Part shown: positions 30,778-38,823 of the stretch, piece after piece | How positions within the stretch are numbered: position 1 is the first letter of the stretch | How the letters are laid out: each line of letters starts with the position of its first letter | Virus record (IMG/VR): IMGVR_UViG_3300037827_000415 | Span: 18,867-82,866 of that record | DNA from: a virus | DNA length: 64,000 bases | Direction: 5' to 3' (one strand) | Position numbers and translations under genes: made by a program | Notes under the pieces: model-generated | What the model was told of the DNA's origin: nothing | What the model saw: the letters and a program-made list of their open reading frames with translations, nothing else | Database searches by the model: none

Positions 30778-31118
30778 TCCCCAGAATCTTCCGCGGCTGA
30801 CGCTTCGGGGGTCGAATCCGAAACTGCTTGCGAAGCGAGCCTCTTGGAAAAAAAACCGGAGACCCTTTCGTTGAGGTCCAGCACGGCGGCGTAGAACGCC
30901 AGGGACATATTCGGGCTGGCCTCAATGCCATGATCCTCTTTCAGCCTCACGCCGACGATTTTGATGATGTCCTGATTCGTGGGCTGCTTGCCTTCGCCGA
31001 TCGCGTTGCGAAGCCTCTCGATTTCTTCAAGAGGGCTGATCTTGATTTCCTTGCCCCCGATCACGATTGTTGCCCAGCCATCGTCTTCGCCAAGGTCGAT
31101 TTTGAATTTGTCTGCCAT
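30687..31118 (-). CDS. Tail assembly chaperone (G-like), zero-frame product
   Basis: 143 aa. Acidic alpha/beta domain (FKIDLGEDDGWATIVIGGKE, IKISPLEEIERLRN) of about 90 residues, then after the slippery site a Ser/Glu/Pro-rich disordered tail. Size, acidity and the -1 slippery site match lambda G/G-T type chaperones, which bind the tape-measure protein. Position after rather than before the tape-measure candidate is unusual. Confidence 0.65.
   Translation of the reverse strand: MADKFKIDLGEDDGWATIVIGGKEIKISPLEEIERLRNAIGEGKQPTNQDIIKIVGVRLKEDHGIEASPNMSLAFYAAVLDLNERVSGFFSKRLASQAVSDSTPEASAAEDSGECSPHLTDSTPSNPCDESPSTMPAKNSAVA
30848..30855 (-). promoter_or_regulatory. Programmed -1 frameshift slippery site
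   Basis: Minus strand GGT TTT TTT TCC: eight T with zero-frame codons TTT TTT, a T-TTT-TTT heptamer. Slipping back one base opens the frame ending at 30583 and adds about 88 residues. No stimulatory hairpin was worked out. Confidence 0.65.
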
Positions 31119-31138
31119 AACTCGGAAAAGCCCCTTCT

Positions 31139-32932
31139 TTACTGGCCGTCGCTTTGGACGCCGGTCGTCGTTTTCGACAAGTTGTCCGGGAAGTTTTGCA
31201 TGATCGTATCGGGGTTCGCGCCCGAAACGATGTACTCAATGTACCAAGAGAGACCGTGAAGCGTCGCCCCGAAATACTCTCCCCACGTCTGAGCCTTCAC
31301 GTCCGAATGGCCGACCTGAATGTTGGCATTTCCTCCGACGGTGATCGATGGGGTGGGTAATTCTGGCGGAGCATTCGTCCTGACAGCCGATCCTTCAAAG
31401 ATGATTTTCGCCGGTTTCTGTCCGCTGACCTGACTTGATGCCGGCGGCAGCGTCGGGTCAAGTTGTGCGGCCACCGGGGCCCTGTCCGAAGAAATCGTTA
31501 CCGGGGGCTGGCCGCTCGACCCGCTTCCGATACCGCCCCCCGAATTCGGCGGTGCGGACGTCGGAAGGGGAAAGTGTGTGCTCGAATTCGGATACATCAC
31601 GAGTCGCACAGAACCATCGTAATATAGATAAATTTGAGTCGTCGGATCATTTGTCGGAGCCCCCGGATCAAACTGAGCGATGTTGCCAGTCGGATAACCG
31701 CTCGCCAACGTCAACTGCGGAATCGCCGCATTGCACTGGTTGACGATTAGGTCGTTGCTCGGATTGAATCCTTGTCCGTAAAAGCCGCGGGAATACCATG
31801 CGTTTTCGAGCATGGAATTTTGCCACGATAGCCAGTCCGTCGAGCCGACCGGAGAAAACATTCCGGCTTTCAAAAACACATCGCTCCAATTTCCGGGATC
31901 GCCGCCGAACTGCGGTTTTCCATTGTTCAGCGTTCCGGGCTGGCTCTGAAATGCGAAATCAAATGCGACTCTACGGCTATTGAAGACAGGCTCAGTCACG
32001 TTCATGGAAATAATCAGGGCCAGCCGCCCTTGATTTCGCATGTTAGTGATTCGCTCGTTCAAAATCAGAAACACTTTTTGCAAGCCGAGTGCGATGAGTT
32101 GCGGCTTGACCACTTCGACGAAGCCGCTAATCACAATCGTCGGAAGGATGTGCAGGCCGCCGGCTCGCGTCGTGGTCAATCGCTGATCGAATTGAATGTC
32201 CGAGCAATACGTCGGCAGAGCATTGTCGCCAGCGATTTCCTCAAAAATGAACGTGAAGTCTTCGCGGCTCTTGTCTTCGCTCAGGAACCAATCTTGACTC
32301 TTGAGGCGGAATCCTAACGGTGGAACGGGAGCGATCGCCTGCCGGTTCATGTCCGCGGTGAACGCGATGTTAGGCGATCCGGGGGCGGCACGATTGAGCC
32401 CGATTTGGCTGTGCCCGCGAATGACGATAACCGTCAGGCCCGCCTGATCCACGGTCCAGTCGTTCGTATACGTCAATTCGATCAGCGGCCCGACGAAGCC
32501 TTCGATTCCGTTCAATGCACACGGGACGAGGGCCACCTCGCACGTCCACGTGACTCGCATGGCCAGATTTGCCCCGATCGGCTCAATGCTCACCAATCTG
32601 GGCTTCGGGCCGTAGATCACGTCCGCCGGGTTGTCGGCCGTGTTGATCTCGAACGGCCCATAGCCCAATCCTTCAAAGATCAGCACTCCCCCGGCTTGCG
32701 TCATGGTCGCGATAAAATCGACCATGTTGTCGTCAGTTGGGTCGCCGCCGCCAAGCCCGTCGTAATCGCTAGTCAAAACGAATCGGACCATCAATTCGAT
32801 GACGTTGTAAATGACCGTGCGGCCGTCCGATGAATAATGCGGCGTGACGCGCAGCGTGGTTCTTACACGCGGCCCGTTGATGTCGTAGCCGTTGTAACTC
32901 AGTGTTCCGAGCGATTCGAGAGTTTGTGCCAT
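31139..32932 (-). CDS. Virion structural protein
   Basis: 597 aa. N-terminal two-thirds beta-rich (LRVTPHYSSDGRTVIYNVIEL, VTWTCEVALVPC) as in tail or baseplate proteins, then a Pro/Gly/Ser-rich linker (about 475-520) and a C-terminal segment with WGEYFGATLHGLSWYIEYI. Placed between tape-measure candidate and chaperone gene, so a tail protein is likely. No family recognised. Confidence 0.6.
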   Translation of the reverse strand: MAQTLESLGTLSYNGYDINGPRVRTTLRVTPHYSSDGRTVIYNVIELMVRFVLTSDYDGLGGGDPTDDNMVDFIATMTQAGGVLIFEGLGYGPFEINTADNPADVIYGPKPRLVSIEPIGANLAMRVTWTCEVALVPCALNGIEGFVGPLIELTYTNDWTVDQAGLTVIVIRGHSQIGLNRAAPGSPNIAFTADMNRQAIAPVPPLGFRLKSQDWFLSEDKSREDFTFIFEEIAGDNALPTYCSDIQFDQRLTTTRAGGLHILPTIVISGFVEVVKPQLIALGLQKVFLILNERITNMRNQGRLALIISMNVTEPVFNSRRVAFDFAFQSQPGTLNNGKPQFGGDPGNWSDVFLKAGMFSPVGSTDWLSWQNSMLENAWYSRGFYGQGFNPSNDLIVNQCNAAIPQLTLASGYPTGNIAQFDPGAPTNDPTTQIYLYYDGSVRLVMYPNSSTHFPLPTSAPPNSGGGIGSGSSGQPPVTISSDRAPVAAQLDPTLPPASSQVSGQKPAKIIFEGSAVRTNAPPELPTPSITVGGNANIQVGHSDVKAQTWGEYFGATLHGLSWYIEYIVSGANPDTIMQNFPDNLSKTTTGVQSDGQ

Positions 32933-32944
32933 GGCTCCGAAAGT

Positions 32945-34426
32945 CTAGGGGTCGGCCCGAAGAGCACCCGGGAAGAACTTTTTCTTTACCGGATCCCAAA
33001 CCCAGCCGGGACCGCCGACGTTTCTTCCGGCGATCGCTCCCGGTGGCGGAGGCCCTTGGAATCCACCGCCGCCTTGGCCCGCAGGTGCAGCCGCCGCGTT
33101 TGGTCGATTGCCTGCCGGAACTTGCCCGGCCATCGGAACACCGTTCAATCCCGGAAGCCTGAAATTCCAATTGGCACCGGCAAGTGCTGCCGCAAAATCC
33201 TTCGCGACTTCATCGGCCTGTGCTTTTTTTGCCGCGTCTTCCAGTGCCTTCTTGTGGGCAAGATCGCCTTTGACCCATTGCTGGAACGCATCCTTCAAAT
33301 CCTCAAATCCGCCTTTGCCTTGCAGTGCTTTCGGAAGTATCTGCCAAGCTTGATTCAGAATGTTCATTCCACGGCCAATGTTGCCCGTCCAGTCGTGCAT
33401 CGTCGCTTCGCTGATCAATTCTCGCGCTACGTTCAGAGCTTCGATCAGCGTCGGGCCGAACTTCGTCAGTAAGGTCGCCTTGAAGTCCTCCCACTGTTGT
33501 TCCAATTCAAACGACGCTCGCACGTATTTCGACAGAGTGTCGTCAATCCGCTGGGCACGCTGGATATCGCGAATGATTCCTTCGGCCCCTGTCGTCGCGG
33601 TGGCCCCGAGCGTTTGTGGAGCGAAGTTTCCATATCGCTTGACCATTTCATCGAGCGATCGCGTCGCGGCCTGAACCGCGTGCATAAACTCCCCGAGCAC
33701 GCGAGTCCCGAAGTACAGAGCCCCGAGAAACATCGTCACGTTCTGGAGATTCATGCCGCCGACCGCGGGGGCTGGCGGAATGTTGCCCGGTCCTGGAGTG
33801 GGCGGCAATTGCGGCGGAAGTCCTCCGGGCGGTGCCGGTGGAAGCATCATGCCGCCGCCAGCGGCTGCCATGCCCCGTCGCGGAAGGTTCGCCGGTGGCT
33901 GTCCCGGTCCCGGCAGTCGCGGCGGTTGCCAGTCGGGCGGCCGGGGCGGTCCGAGTGCTCCGCCCGGCTGCGTCGCGTCGACCGTGTACTGATCCCGTGG
34001 CAGCGTGATGATGCCCCGACGCGACGCTTCGGCCACGGGAGCGGGCAAGCGTGCGGCCCGCGTGGGCTCCGGCAGTTTGGGAGCCGGTTGCGAAGTTGGT
34101 GGCTGCGGGGGGTTCAACCGCCCCTTGACGACGCTCTCCAGCAACGCGCGATATTGGTCGGCCCCCGGCAACGCCGACTTGGCCGCACCGAGCACCTTGA
34201 GCGTCTCGACCGCCTCTTTGGACGTCTTATCGTTGCGGCCGATCGCTTCGCGGAGAGCGGCCAGATTGGCGGCAACGATCGCGTCCAGGCCCGCACGCTC
34301 GGGGACAGACGGCCCAGATTGAGCGGACGGCTTGCTCGGATCAACGCCCGACTGCGGAGCTGGGGCCTGCTTGCCGGCCGAGTCCTCGCCGGTGATGACG
34401 ATGCGTAGTTCTGGATTGTCGGGCAT
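32945..34426 (-). CDS. Tape-measure-like tail protein
   Basis: 493 aa. Long Pro/Gly/Ala-rich N-terminal half, a hydrophobic stretch (NVTMFLGALYFGTRVLGEFMHAV, about 230-252), a long amphipathic helix region (255-400) and a Gly/Pro end. Hydrophobic helix amid coiled regions and position next to tail-tube and chaperone genes fit a tape measure, though at this length the tail would be short for a siphovirus. Alternative: a tail-tip or ejection protein. Confidence 0.5.
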   Translation of the reverse strand: MPDNPELRIVITGEDSAGKQAPAPQSGVDPSKPSAQSGPSVPERAGLDAIVAANLAALREAIGRNDKTSKEAVETLKVLGAAKSALPGADQYRALLESVVKGRLNPPQPPTSQPAPKLPEPTRAARLPAPVAEASRRGIITLPRDQYTVDATQPGGALGPPRPPDWQPPRLPGPGQPPANLPRRGMAAAGGGMMLPPAPPGGLPPQLPPTPGPGNIPPAPAVGGMNLQNVTMFLGALYFGTRVLGEFMHAVQAATRSLDEMVKRYGNFAPQTLGATATTGAEGIIRDIQRAQRIDDTLSKYVRASFELEQQWEDFKATLLTKFGPTLIEALNVARELISEATMHDWTGNIGRGMNILNQAWQILPKALQGKGGFEDLKDAFQQWVKGDLAHKKALEDAAKKAQADEVAKDFAAALAGANWNFRLPGLNGVPMAGQVPAGNRPNAAAAPAGQGGGGFQGPPPPGAIAGRNVGGPGWVWDPVKKKFFPGALRADP

Positions 34427-34437
34427 CGTCGCTCATT

Positions 34438-34917
34438 TTACGTCGTCGAGAACCAACGCACACCGCCAGACGAGTACGGATAGAACCGCATCGTCAATGG
34501 CGGCATTCTCGCACCGGAGCGGAAGGCGAGTTCGCCGTTGAAATTCTCGTCAATGATGGCCTGACTTCCGGTGAGCGTGTTCGGGGCTCCGACGGCGGTC
34601 GTGCCGGTGACGACCGTGAGGACCATCGAAGCGGAGAGGCCGCTGCCCACGTCGAGTGTTCCGGCTTGTCCGGCGACGCCAAAGGCACCATAGGGCCAGA
34701 ACGGGGCGAGAGCGTACTGATACTCGATGCCCATCCAAATCAGGAACACATCCGCACCGCGGAACACGGCGTCGATGACGGATTCGCCGTACAGGTCGGA
34801 GCGGACGACTTCTTTTGAGACGCTGTAGCGGAGGCGAAAGCCGTCCGAACTTTGTCCCACCGAAGTCGAGTTCCACGCGCCCTGATAGGGGCCGGCCGTG
34901 ATTGACGCGAGGGCCAT
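34438..34917 (-). CDS. Tail tube-like structural protein
   Basis: 159 aa, beta-rich, with TVSKEVV-like strands and a GVRWFSTT end. Small size, beta content and place between connector genes and tape-measure candidate suggest a tail-tube or tail-terminator protein. No motif confirms this. Confidence 0.5.
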   Translation of the reverse strand: MALASITAGPYQGAWNSTSVGQSSDGFRLRYSVSKEVVRSDLYGESVIDAVFRGADVFLIWMGIEYQYALAPFWPYGAFGVAGQAGTLDVGSGLSASMVLTVVTGTTAVGAPNTLTGSQAIIDENFNGELAFRSGARMPPLTMRFYPYSSGGVRWFSTT

Positions 34918-34919
34918 GC

Positions 34920-35372
34920 TTACGTTCCTTTAGCTACGGTTGCCGCGGCCTGAGTCGATGCGAGCGGCCCGGGATCTGACGGCGGCGGAGCAGGTGGAGG
35001 CGGAGGAGTGACCGGGACCACAATGACAGCCGGAGTCGCGACCACCGGCGTTACCGCCTTGGTCTCCGCGGCGAGTTCCGCTTGCTGCTCGGCAGTCATG
35101 GGCAGCCCAGTCCATGCCGGATCGGTCAACTCAACTTCCCGCTCCGTGAGCAACGCGGCCATTGCCTGCTTCCACTGGTCCGTCGCCTTGCACTTGGCAC
35201 AAGTGACCGAATCGGCCTCGCCCGTGGCGTGTTTTGGCATCGTTGCCTTGTTGCCTTGGCACGCGGGCCGGCAAAATCCCTTGTCGACCGTCCGCGTTTG
35301 CGTGTTCGGCCGCATGAACGGAATCTGAGCCGCGGGATCATCCACCATGAAATGAATCTGTGCTTTCGCCAT
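34920..35372 (-). CDS. Zinc-finger protein with Pro-rich tail
   Basis: 150 aa. Two Cys pairs (FCRPAC ... VTCAKC) in the first 65 residues form a probable zinc site. The last ~55 residues are Ala/Val/Pro-rich, with a run of prolines. Its stop shares one base with... the following region is tightly packed, and it abuts the 35372 gene end to start. Function unknown; within the connector/tail gene run. Confidence 0.55.
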   Translation of the reverse strand: MAKAQIHFMVDDPAAQIPFMRPNTQTRTVDKGFCRPACQGNKATMPKHATGEADSVTCAKCKATDQWKQAMAALLTEREVELTDPAWTGLPMTAEQQAELAAETKAVTPVVATPAVIVVPVTPPPPPAPPPSDPGPLASTQAAATVAKGT

Positions 35373-35920
35373 CAGTCCGCCTCGACAGTCTGTTGTGCCC
35401 GCTGGGCCTCGATGAATTGTAATTGCTGGCTCACGCCCAACAGCCCCTTAGCTTCACTATTGCCCCACCACGTTCCCGCTCTCGGCTCGGGGTTCGTCGC
35501 CCGTGCGAAATGCAGCGGCCGGTAAAACTTCCAAATGCCGCCCGTGCTCGCCGTGTTGCCGGGGATCATCGCGTTGGCCGCGGTCATAATCTCGTAGTTG
35601 CCGTGGACCACGTCGATCACGTGGCGAGCGTAGAAATCGAGTCGCCCATCCTGATCGGTGAGGATTTCCGTGCCCCACGCACTGATCGGGATGTCGCCCG
35701 CTTTGACGCTGATCGTGATGTAGATCGAGAACCATTCGTCGATCCAATCCAGGTCGCCGGCCCGATTGTCCCAACTGCCTTCGTGAATCGAGACGAAGAC
35801 GTGCGACGGTGCCCCGATGATTGGGCGGTCGGAATAAGTCATCGCACATTCTTGGGCGTTCCAGTTGAACTTCTCGCGAAGCGTCTCTTGCATTGAGCGT
35901 CTGTAGGCGTAGCTGGACAT
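35372..35920 (-). CDS. Structural protein, head-tail or minor tail
   Basis: 182 aa, Trp/Tyr-rich alpha/beta protein (SSYAYRRSMQETLREKFNW; VFVSIHEGSWDNRAGDLDWIDEWF). It sits between connector-like genes and the tail genes. No family recognised; a tail-completion type protein would fit the place. Confidence 0.5.
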   Translation of the reverse strand: MSSYAYRRSMQETLREKFNWNAQECAMTYSDRPIIGAPSHVFVSIHEGSWDNRAGDLDWIDEWFSIYITISVKAGDIPISAWGTEILTDQDGRLDFYARHVIDVVHGNYEIMTAANAMIPGNTASTGGIWKFYRPLHFARATNPEPRAGTWWGNSEAKGLLGVSQQLQFIEAQRAQQTVEAD

Positions 35921-36400
35921 TCATCTTTTCACTTGCGGAGCCAGCAGCATCACGATCGAAGCGATCGCGACTGCTGCGGCGAAAATCGTGGAAATGATCC
36001 ACATGTTGAACGTGCCCGACTTCTCCGAATGCTGGATCACTCCCGCCTGCTGCGATCGCCAAGATTCTAATTCTCTCAGTCGCTCTCCGTTGGACTCAAA
36101 ATGCGTGTTGGTCAGGCCGGTGAACGTCTCCGTAATCGTCTCCAGCTTTTCTCCGACAGCGTGAAATCGCTGCTCCGATTCCGATCGCGGCATAAATGTC
36201 ATGGCTTGCTGGTTCAATTGTTCGCGGATTTCGTTCATCGACGCCAGCCGACCCATTAATGATGTTTCGGCCTTATGGGTGCTCGTCTCTTGGGCGTCAA
36301 ATCTCTGCTTGTATTGCTGGTCCTTCTCCGCGATCACGCGGTCGAAATGCTCTTTGAGAATGTCTACCGTCCATGCTGATTTGTGTTTTTTTCTCCCCAT
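35921..36400 (-). CDS. Coiled-coil protein with C-terminal membrane anchor
   Basis: 159 aa from ATG at 36400 (MGRKKHKSAW). A coiled coil over ~110 residues, then a transmembrane helix (MWIISTIFAAAVAIASIVMLL) and a basic end. Same layout as the gene at 4800-5210, with a similar WxxxSxIxA anchor start. It seems out of place among virion genes; possibly a lysis or membrane-tether protein. Confidence 0.6.
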   Translation of the reverse strand: MGRKKHKSAWTVDILKEHFDRVIAEKDQQYKQRFDAQETSTHKAETSLMGRLASMNEIREQLNQQAMTFMPRSESEQRFHAVGEKLETITETFTGLTNTHFESNGERLRELESWRSQQAGVIQHSEKSGTFNMWIISTIFAAAVAIASIVMLLAPQVKR

Positions 36401-36417
36401 TGCCGTGATCCGAGCAT

Positions 36418-36951
36418 TTATGCTGCCAACAATCTGCGAACAATTTCGTCGTGAATCCCCGGCAGAATCGCGGCCTGAGCGGCCCGCACGTACGAGTCGG
36501 GAATCGTCCCGTCCGCCGGCCACGCGGGACGTGCCGGAAGTTTCACACTGCCGTCTTCGTTCTTCGTTCCATTGAACACGTAGCCCGCGTATTGCGTCGG
36601 GTCGCGTTTGAGGTTGCCTTTGTTCGTGGCTCGTACGCGGAGCTCGGCCATCGCAGACCGGACCACGTCGCCGGCCAAGGATTCGATCAGTGATCCAGTC
36701 TCAATCAGAGTGAGCCCCCCGCGTTCTTGGGCCGCCTTGCTCTTCTTCCAGCTAATGTCCGCGTCGTCGATGCCGCCATACGCCTTGACGACGTACTCCC
36801 GCTGAATCTGTTTGGCGACGTCGGCCGCGGCCTGTTCGAGCACGCGGACGCCGAAGCTGGTCGAAGCGTGGACCACTTCGGACACGACTTGCTCCACAAT
36901 GCGGCGGACGTTTTCCGCGCTGCAGCGGACGTTGAGGACGCGGGCCGTCAT
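36418..36951 (-). CDS. Virion morphogenesis / gp10-like connector protein
   Basis: 177 aa. Helical N-terminus, then RGGLTLIETGSLIESL and QYAGYVFNGTKN ... PARPAWP, the pattern of HK97 gp10 / Mu gpG-type morphogenesis proteins (ETGxLxxS, YAxxxxxG, PARPF/W). These act at the head-tail joint. It touches the following small gene stop to start. Confidence 0.65.
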   Translation of the reverse strand: MTARVLNVRCSAENVRRIVEQVVSEVVHASTSFGVRVLEQAAADVAKQIQREYVVKAYGGIDDADISWKKSKAAQERGGLTLIETGSLIESLAGDVVRSAMAELRVRATNKGNLKRDPTQYAGYVFNGTKNEDGSVKLPARPAWPADGTIPDSYVRAAQAAILPGIHDEIVRRLLAA

Positions 36952-37179
36952 TCAATGATTCCCGAACAACATCGAAACCGATCGCTGCATCGAATGCTGA
37001 GACTTGGCCGCGGCTTGCGTCGCTTTCTTCATTGCCGCTTCGTGGCCCTTGGCGTTGCCGGACGCGAGATGCCCGATGGCTGCGGCATGGTGGGCTCGGG
37101 CCATCGCCGCGTGCTGACGGGAGTCGGCCGCGTGCTTGATCGCTTTGACGCCTTGCTTGGCTAGTTGATGGAAGGACAT
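36952..37179 (-). CDS. Small Ala/His/Lys-rich helical protein
   Basis: 75 aa, almost entirely helical, with Ala-His repeats (HAAMARAHHAAAIGHL). It may bind nucleic acid or package with DNA. Function unknown; in the connector gene run. Confidence 0.6.
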   Translation of the reverse strand: MSFHQLAKQGVKAIKHAADSRQHAAMARAHHAAAIGHLASGNAKGHEAAMKKATQAAAKSQHSMQRSVSMLFGNH

Positions 37180-37180
37180 T

Positions 37181-37684
37181 TCACCACTCCAGTACGACGT
37201 CTAAAAAATCCCCCTGCCGGGGCTTCTTGGAGCTTTGGTCTCCGGTTGACGCCTCAAAACTGGCCCTAATTTTCCGGTTGAAGTTGACTTGGTCCACTCT
37301 CACGTTACTCATGGTCGGTCCGGGCTCGCTGATCGGATAGGCGTCCGGCACTTCGTACTTGAATTCCTGGATCGATTTCAGTTGCTCTTCGACTTCGTCG
37401 TATTCCTGTTGCAGCCCGTCGTGGGCCGCATTCTTTCGCCGCATGATCATCACGCTCGCCAGTGTCGCACAGGCGAAACGGACGAAGTTGTTTCCCGCCA
37501 ATTGCGTCGGGTCGTACCGCTGGCGAAGGTAATAATCGATCCGCACCGATGCCCATGTAATCGCAGTCGCGAGATTCCCTTGGATCACGGGTATCGCACT
37601 CGCACCGTCGTTCAACAACGCTTGCAGCCCGAATCGGCTGAGCATGAACGTCACGTCGGCTTGAGCACAGTACGAAGTCGTCAC
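37181..37684 (-). CDS. Head-tail connector, gp36/DUF1320-like
   Basis: 167 aa. Begins MTTSYCAQADVTFMLSRFG, as in DUF1320/Mu gp36 proteins (Y-t-a-D---rfG), with ITWASVRIDYYLRQRY and FACATLASVMIMRR. Family members sit at the head-tail junction; the place between capsid and tail genes agrees. Confidence 0.65.
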   Translation of the reverse strand: MTTSYCAQADVTFMLSRFGLQALLNDGASAIPVIQGNLATAITWASVRIDYYLRQRYDPTQLAGNNFVRFACATLASVMIMRRKNAAHDGLQQEYDEVEEQLKSIQEFKYEVPDAYPISEPGPTMSNVRVDQVNFNRKIRASFEASTGDQSSKKPRQGDFLDVVLEW

Positions 37685-37687
37685 GGT

Positions 37688-37858
37688 TTACTTCCGTCGA
37701 AATGCCCACTTAATGAAACTGATCGCCGTCGTGACTGCCCATTGAACGAATCGGGCGTACCAAGGTGATTGGTCGACCACGATATTGACGTCCGCCGTCG
37801 TGTGCTTCATCGGGTGATGATGCGGGTGTGTTTTGTGGGGATGTCCCTTCCCGGTCAT
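37688..37858 (-). CDS. Very small His-rich protein with amphipathic C-terminal helix
   Basis: 56 aa. N-terminus GKGHPHKTHPHHHP, then HTTADVNIVVD and an aromatic hydrophobic helix (WYARFVQWAVTTAISFIKW) with a basic end. The helix could insert in or lie on a membrane. It is preceded by a terminator at 37868-37903 and fills the gap before the connector gene. A pinholin-like role is possible but unsupported. Confidence 0.5.
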   Translation of the reverse strand: MTGKGHPHKTHPHHHPMKHTTADVNIVVDQSPWYARFVQWAVTTAISFIKWAFRRK

Positions 37859-37867
37859 GTCTCACCT

Positions 37868-37903
37868 AAAAAACAAAGGTGGGCAGGCAAAGCCGTACCC
37901 ACC
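37868..37903 (-). terminator. Intrinsic terminator within the virion genes
   Basis: Minus strand: GGTGGG/CCCACC with an inner GGC-TTT-GCC pair, then TTTGTTTTTT. It lies after the 37948 gene, so highly expressed capsid genes are probably separated from tail genes. Confidence 0.8.
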
Positions 37904-37947
37904 CTTGCGAGCGAAAAAGGCACAAGGCGTACTTCCGATTGATTCCT

Positions 37948-38355
37948 TTAAGGCGTGGTCGGGAGCGGCGATGTCCCAGCGATTGGGCCGCCGGACGAAA
38001 CCGCCGACACGGGAGGCGTCGAAGCCGTGACCTGCGGCGGCATGATCGGCGTGGCTGGCGGCACCACAACCGGAGGAGTCACGATTGGCGATGTCACGAC
38101 GACAGGCGTAGGAGCGACAACAGGGGCGGAGCCCGCCGAGGCGTCCTGCCCGCCCTTTTTCACATCCGATGCAATGGGCTTTGACGTTTCCGCCCCTGCC
38201 GTCGTTTTCGGTTCGAGGTCGAGCGGATCCTTGATCTTCATTTCGGCCAAGATCAGGTCAAGCTTCCGCTCGATGGTGCTCAGGTTTGAAGCCGGCATTT
38301 TTCGCTCCACGGGGCTCGACAGTGAATCCAGAATCTGAGTGAGAAGCGACGGCAT
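37948..38355 (-). CDS. Pro/Val/Thr-rich protein
   Basis: 135 aa. Short N-terminal helical part (LTQILDSLSSPVERK; STIERKLDLILAEMK), then ~75 residues of Pro/Val/Thr/Ala low complexity. Similar tails occur in the genes at 34920 and 52723. Possibly a virion accessory protein. Confidence 0.55.
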   Translation of the reverse strand: MPSLLTQILDSLSSPVERKMPASNLSTIERKLDLILAEMKIKDPLDLEPKTTAGAETSKPIASDVKKGGQDASAGSAPVVAPTPVVVTSPIVTPPVVVPPATPIMPPQVTASTPPVSAVSSGGPIAGTSPLPTTP

Positions 38356-38370
38356 TTGTCAGCCTTCGCG

Positions 38371-38790
38371 TTAGCCGATGTTCGCTCCGGCGGAGCAAGG
38401 ATACCAGAGTGCATAGAAGTCCATTTGCCCCGCCGTGATGTTCGCCGTGGCAATCGTCAGGGCGATCGGGCCGTTGGCGATGAACCCCTCGATCTCGTTC
38501 GCGTAGTCGGTTCCCGGCGACGTGCTGGTCCACCATTTATTCGCCGTGATGTTCGTGGCGGTCGTGGCCGCGATCAGGCTGCCCGTGCTGTTTGCCGTTC
38601 CGATCGCCAGCGTGGCGCTCGTGCCCACCAGCGACGTCATGCAAAAACCGCCGAGCGCGAACAGCCAGCAGCGGCCGGTCAGGTTGAAGACGGTCACAGG
38701 CGTTCCCGCGACGCCGTAGGTCACGCCGTCAAACGTGACAGTCTGGCGAGTGAACTTGACCTCGCGTGAGACGATTCCGAAACCGGGCAT
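38371..38790 (-). CDS. Small beta-rich structural protein
   Basis: 139 aa, Thr/Ala/Gly-rich and beta-like (VKFTRQTVTFDGVTYGV; ALTIATANITAGQMDFYALW). Directly downstream of the capsid gene, where capsid stabilising or fibre proteins often lie. No family recognised. Confidence 0.55.
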   Translation of the reverse strand: MPGFGIVSREVKFTRQTVTFDGVTYGVAGTPVTVFNLTGRCWLFALGGFCMTSLVGTSATLAIGTANSTGSLIAATTATNITANKWWTSTSPGTDYANEIEGFIANGPIALTIATANITAGQMDFYALWYPCSAGANIG

Positions 38791-38823
38791 TGTGCCGACT
38801 CCAAAACTCTGCCGTCGAACTGA

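Noticed and set aside
30848-30855. Sequencing error in the T8 run, splitting one gene
   Set aside because: Kept as a possible alternative, but the run is a perfect slippery heptamer in the zero frame and the overlap fits known tail chaperones.
38371-38790. Capsid protein second copy
   Set aside because: Short, Thr/Ala-rich and without any similarity by eye to the 38824-40029 product.
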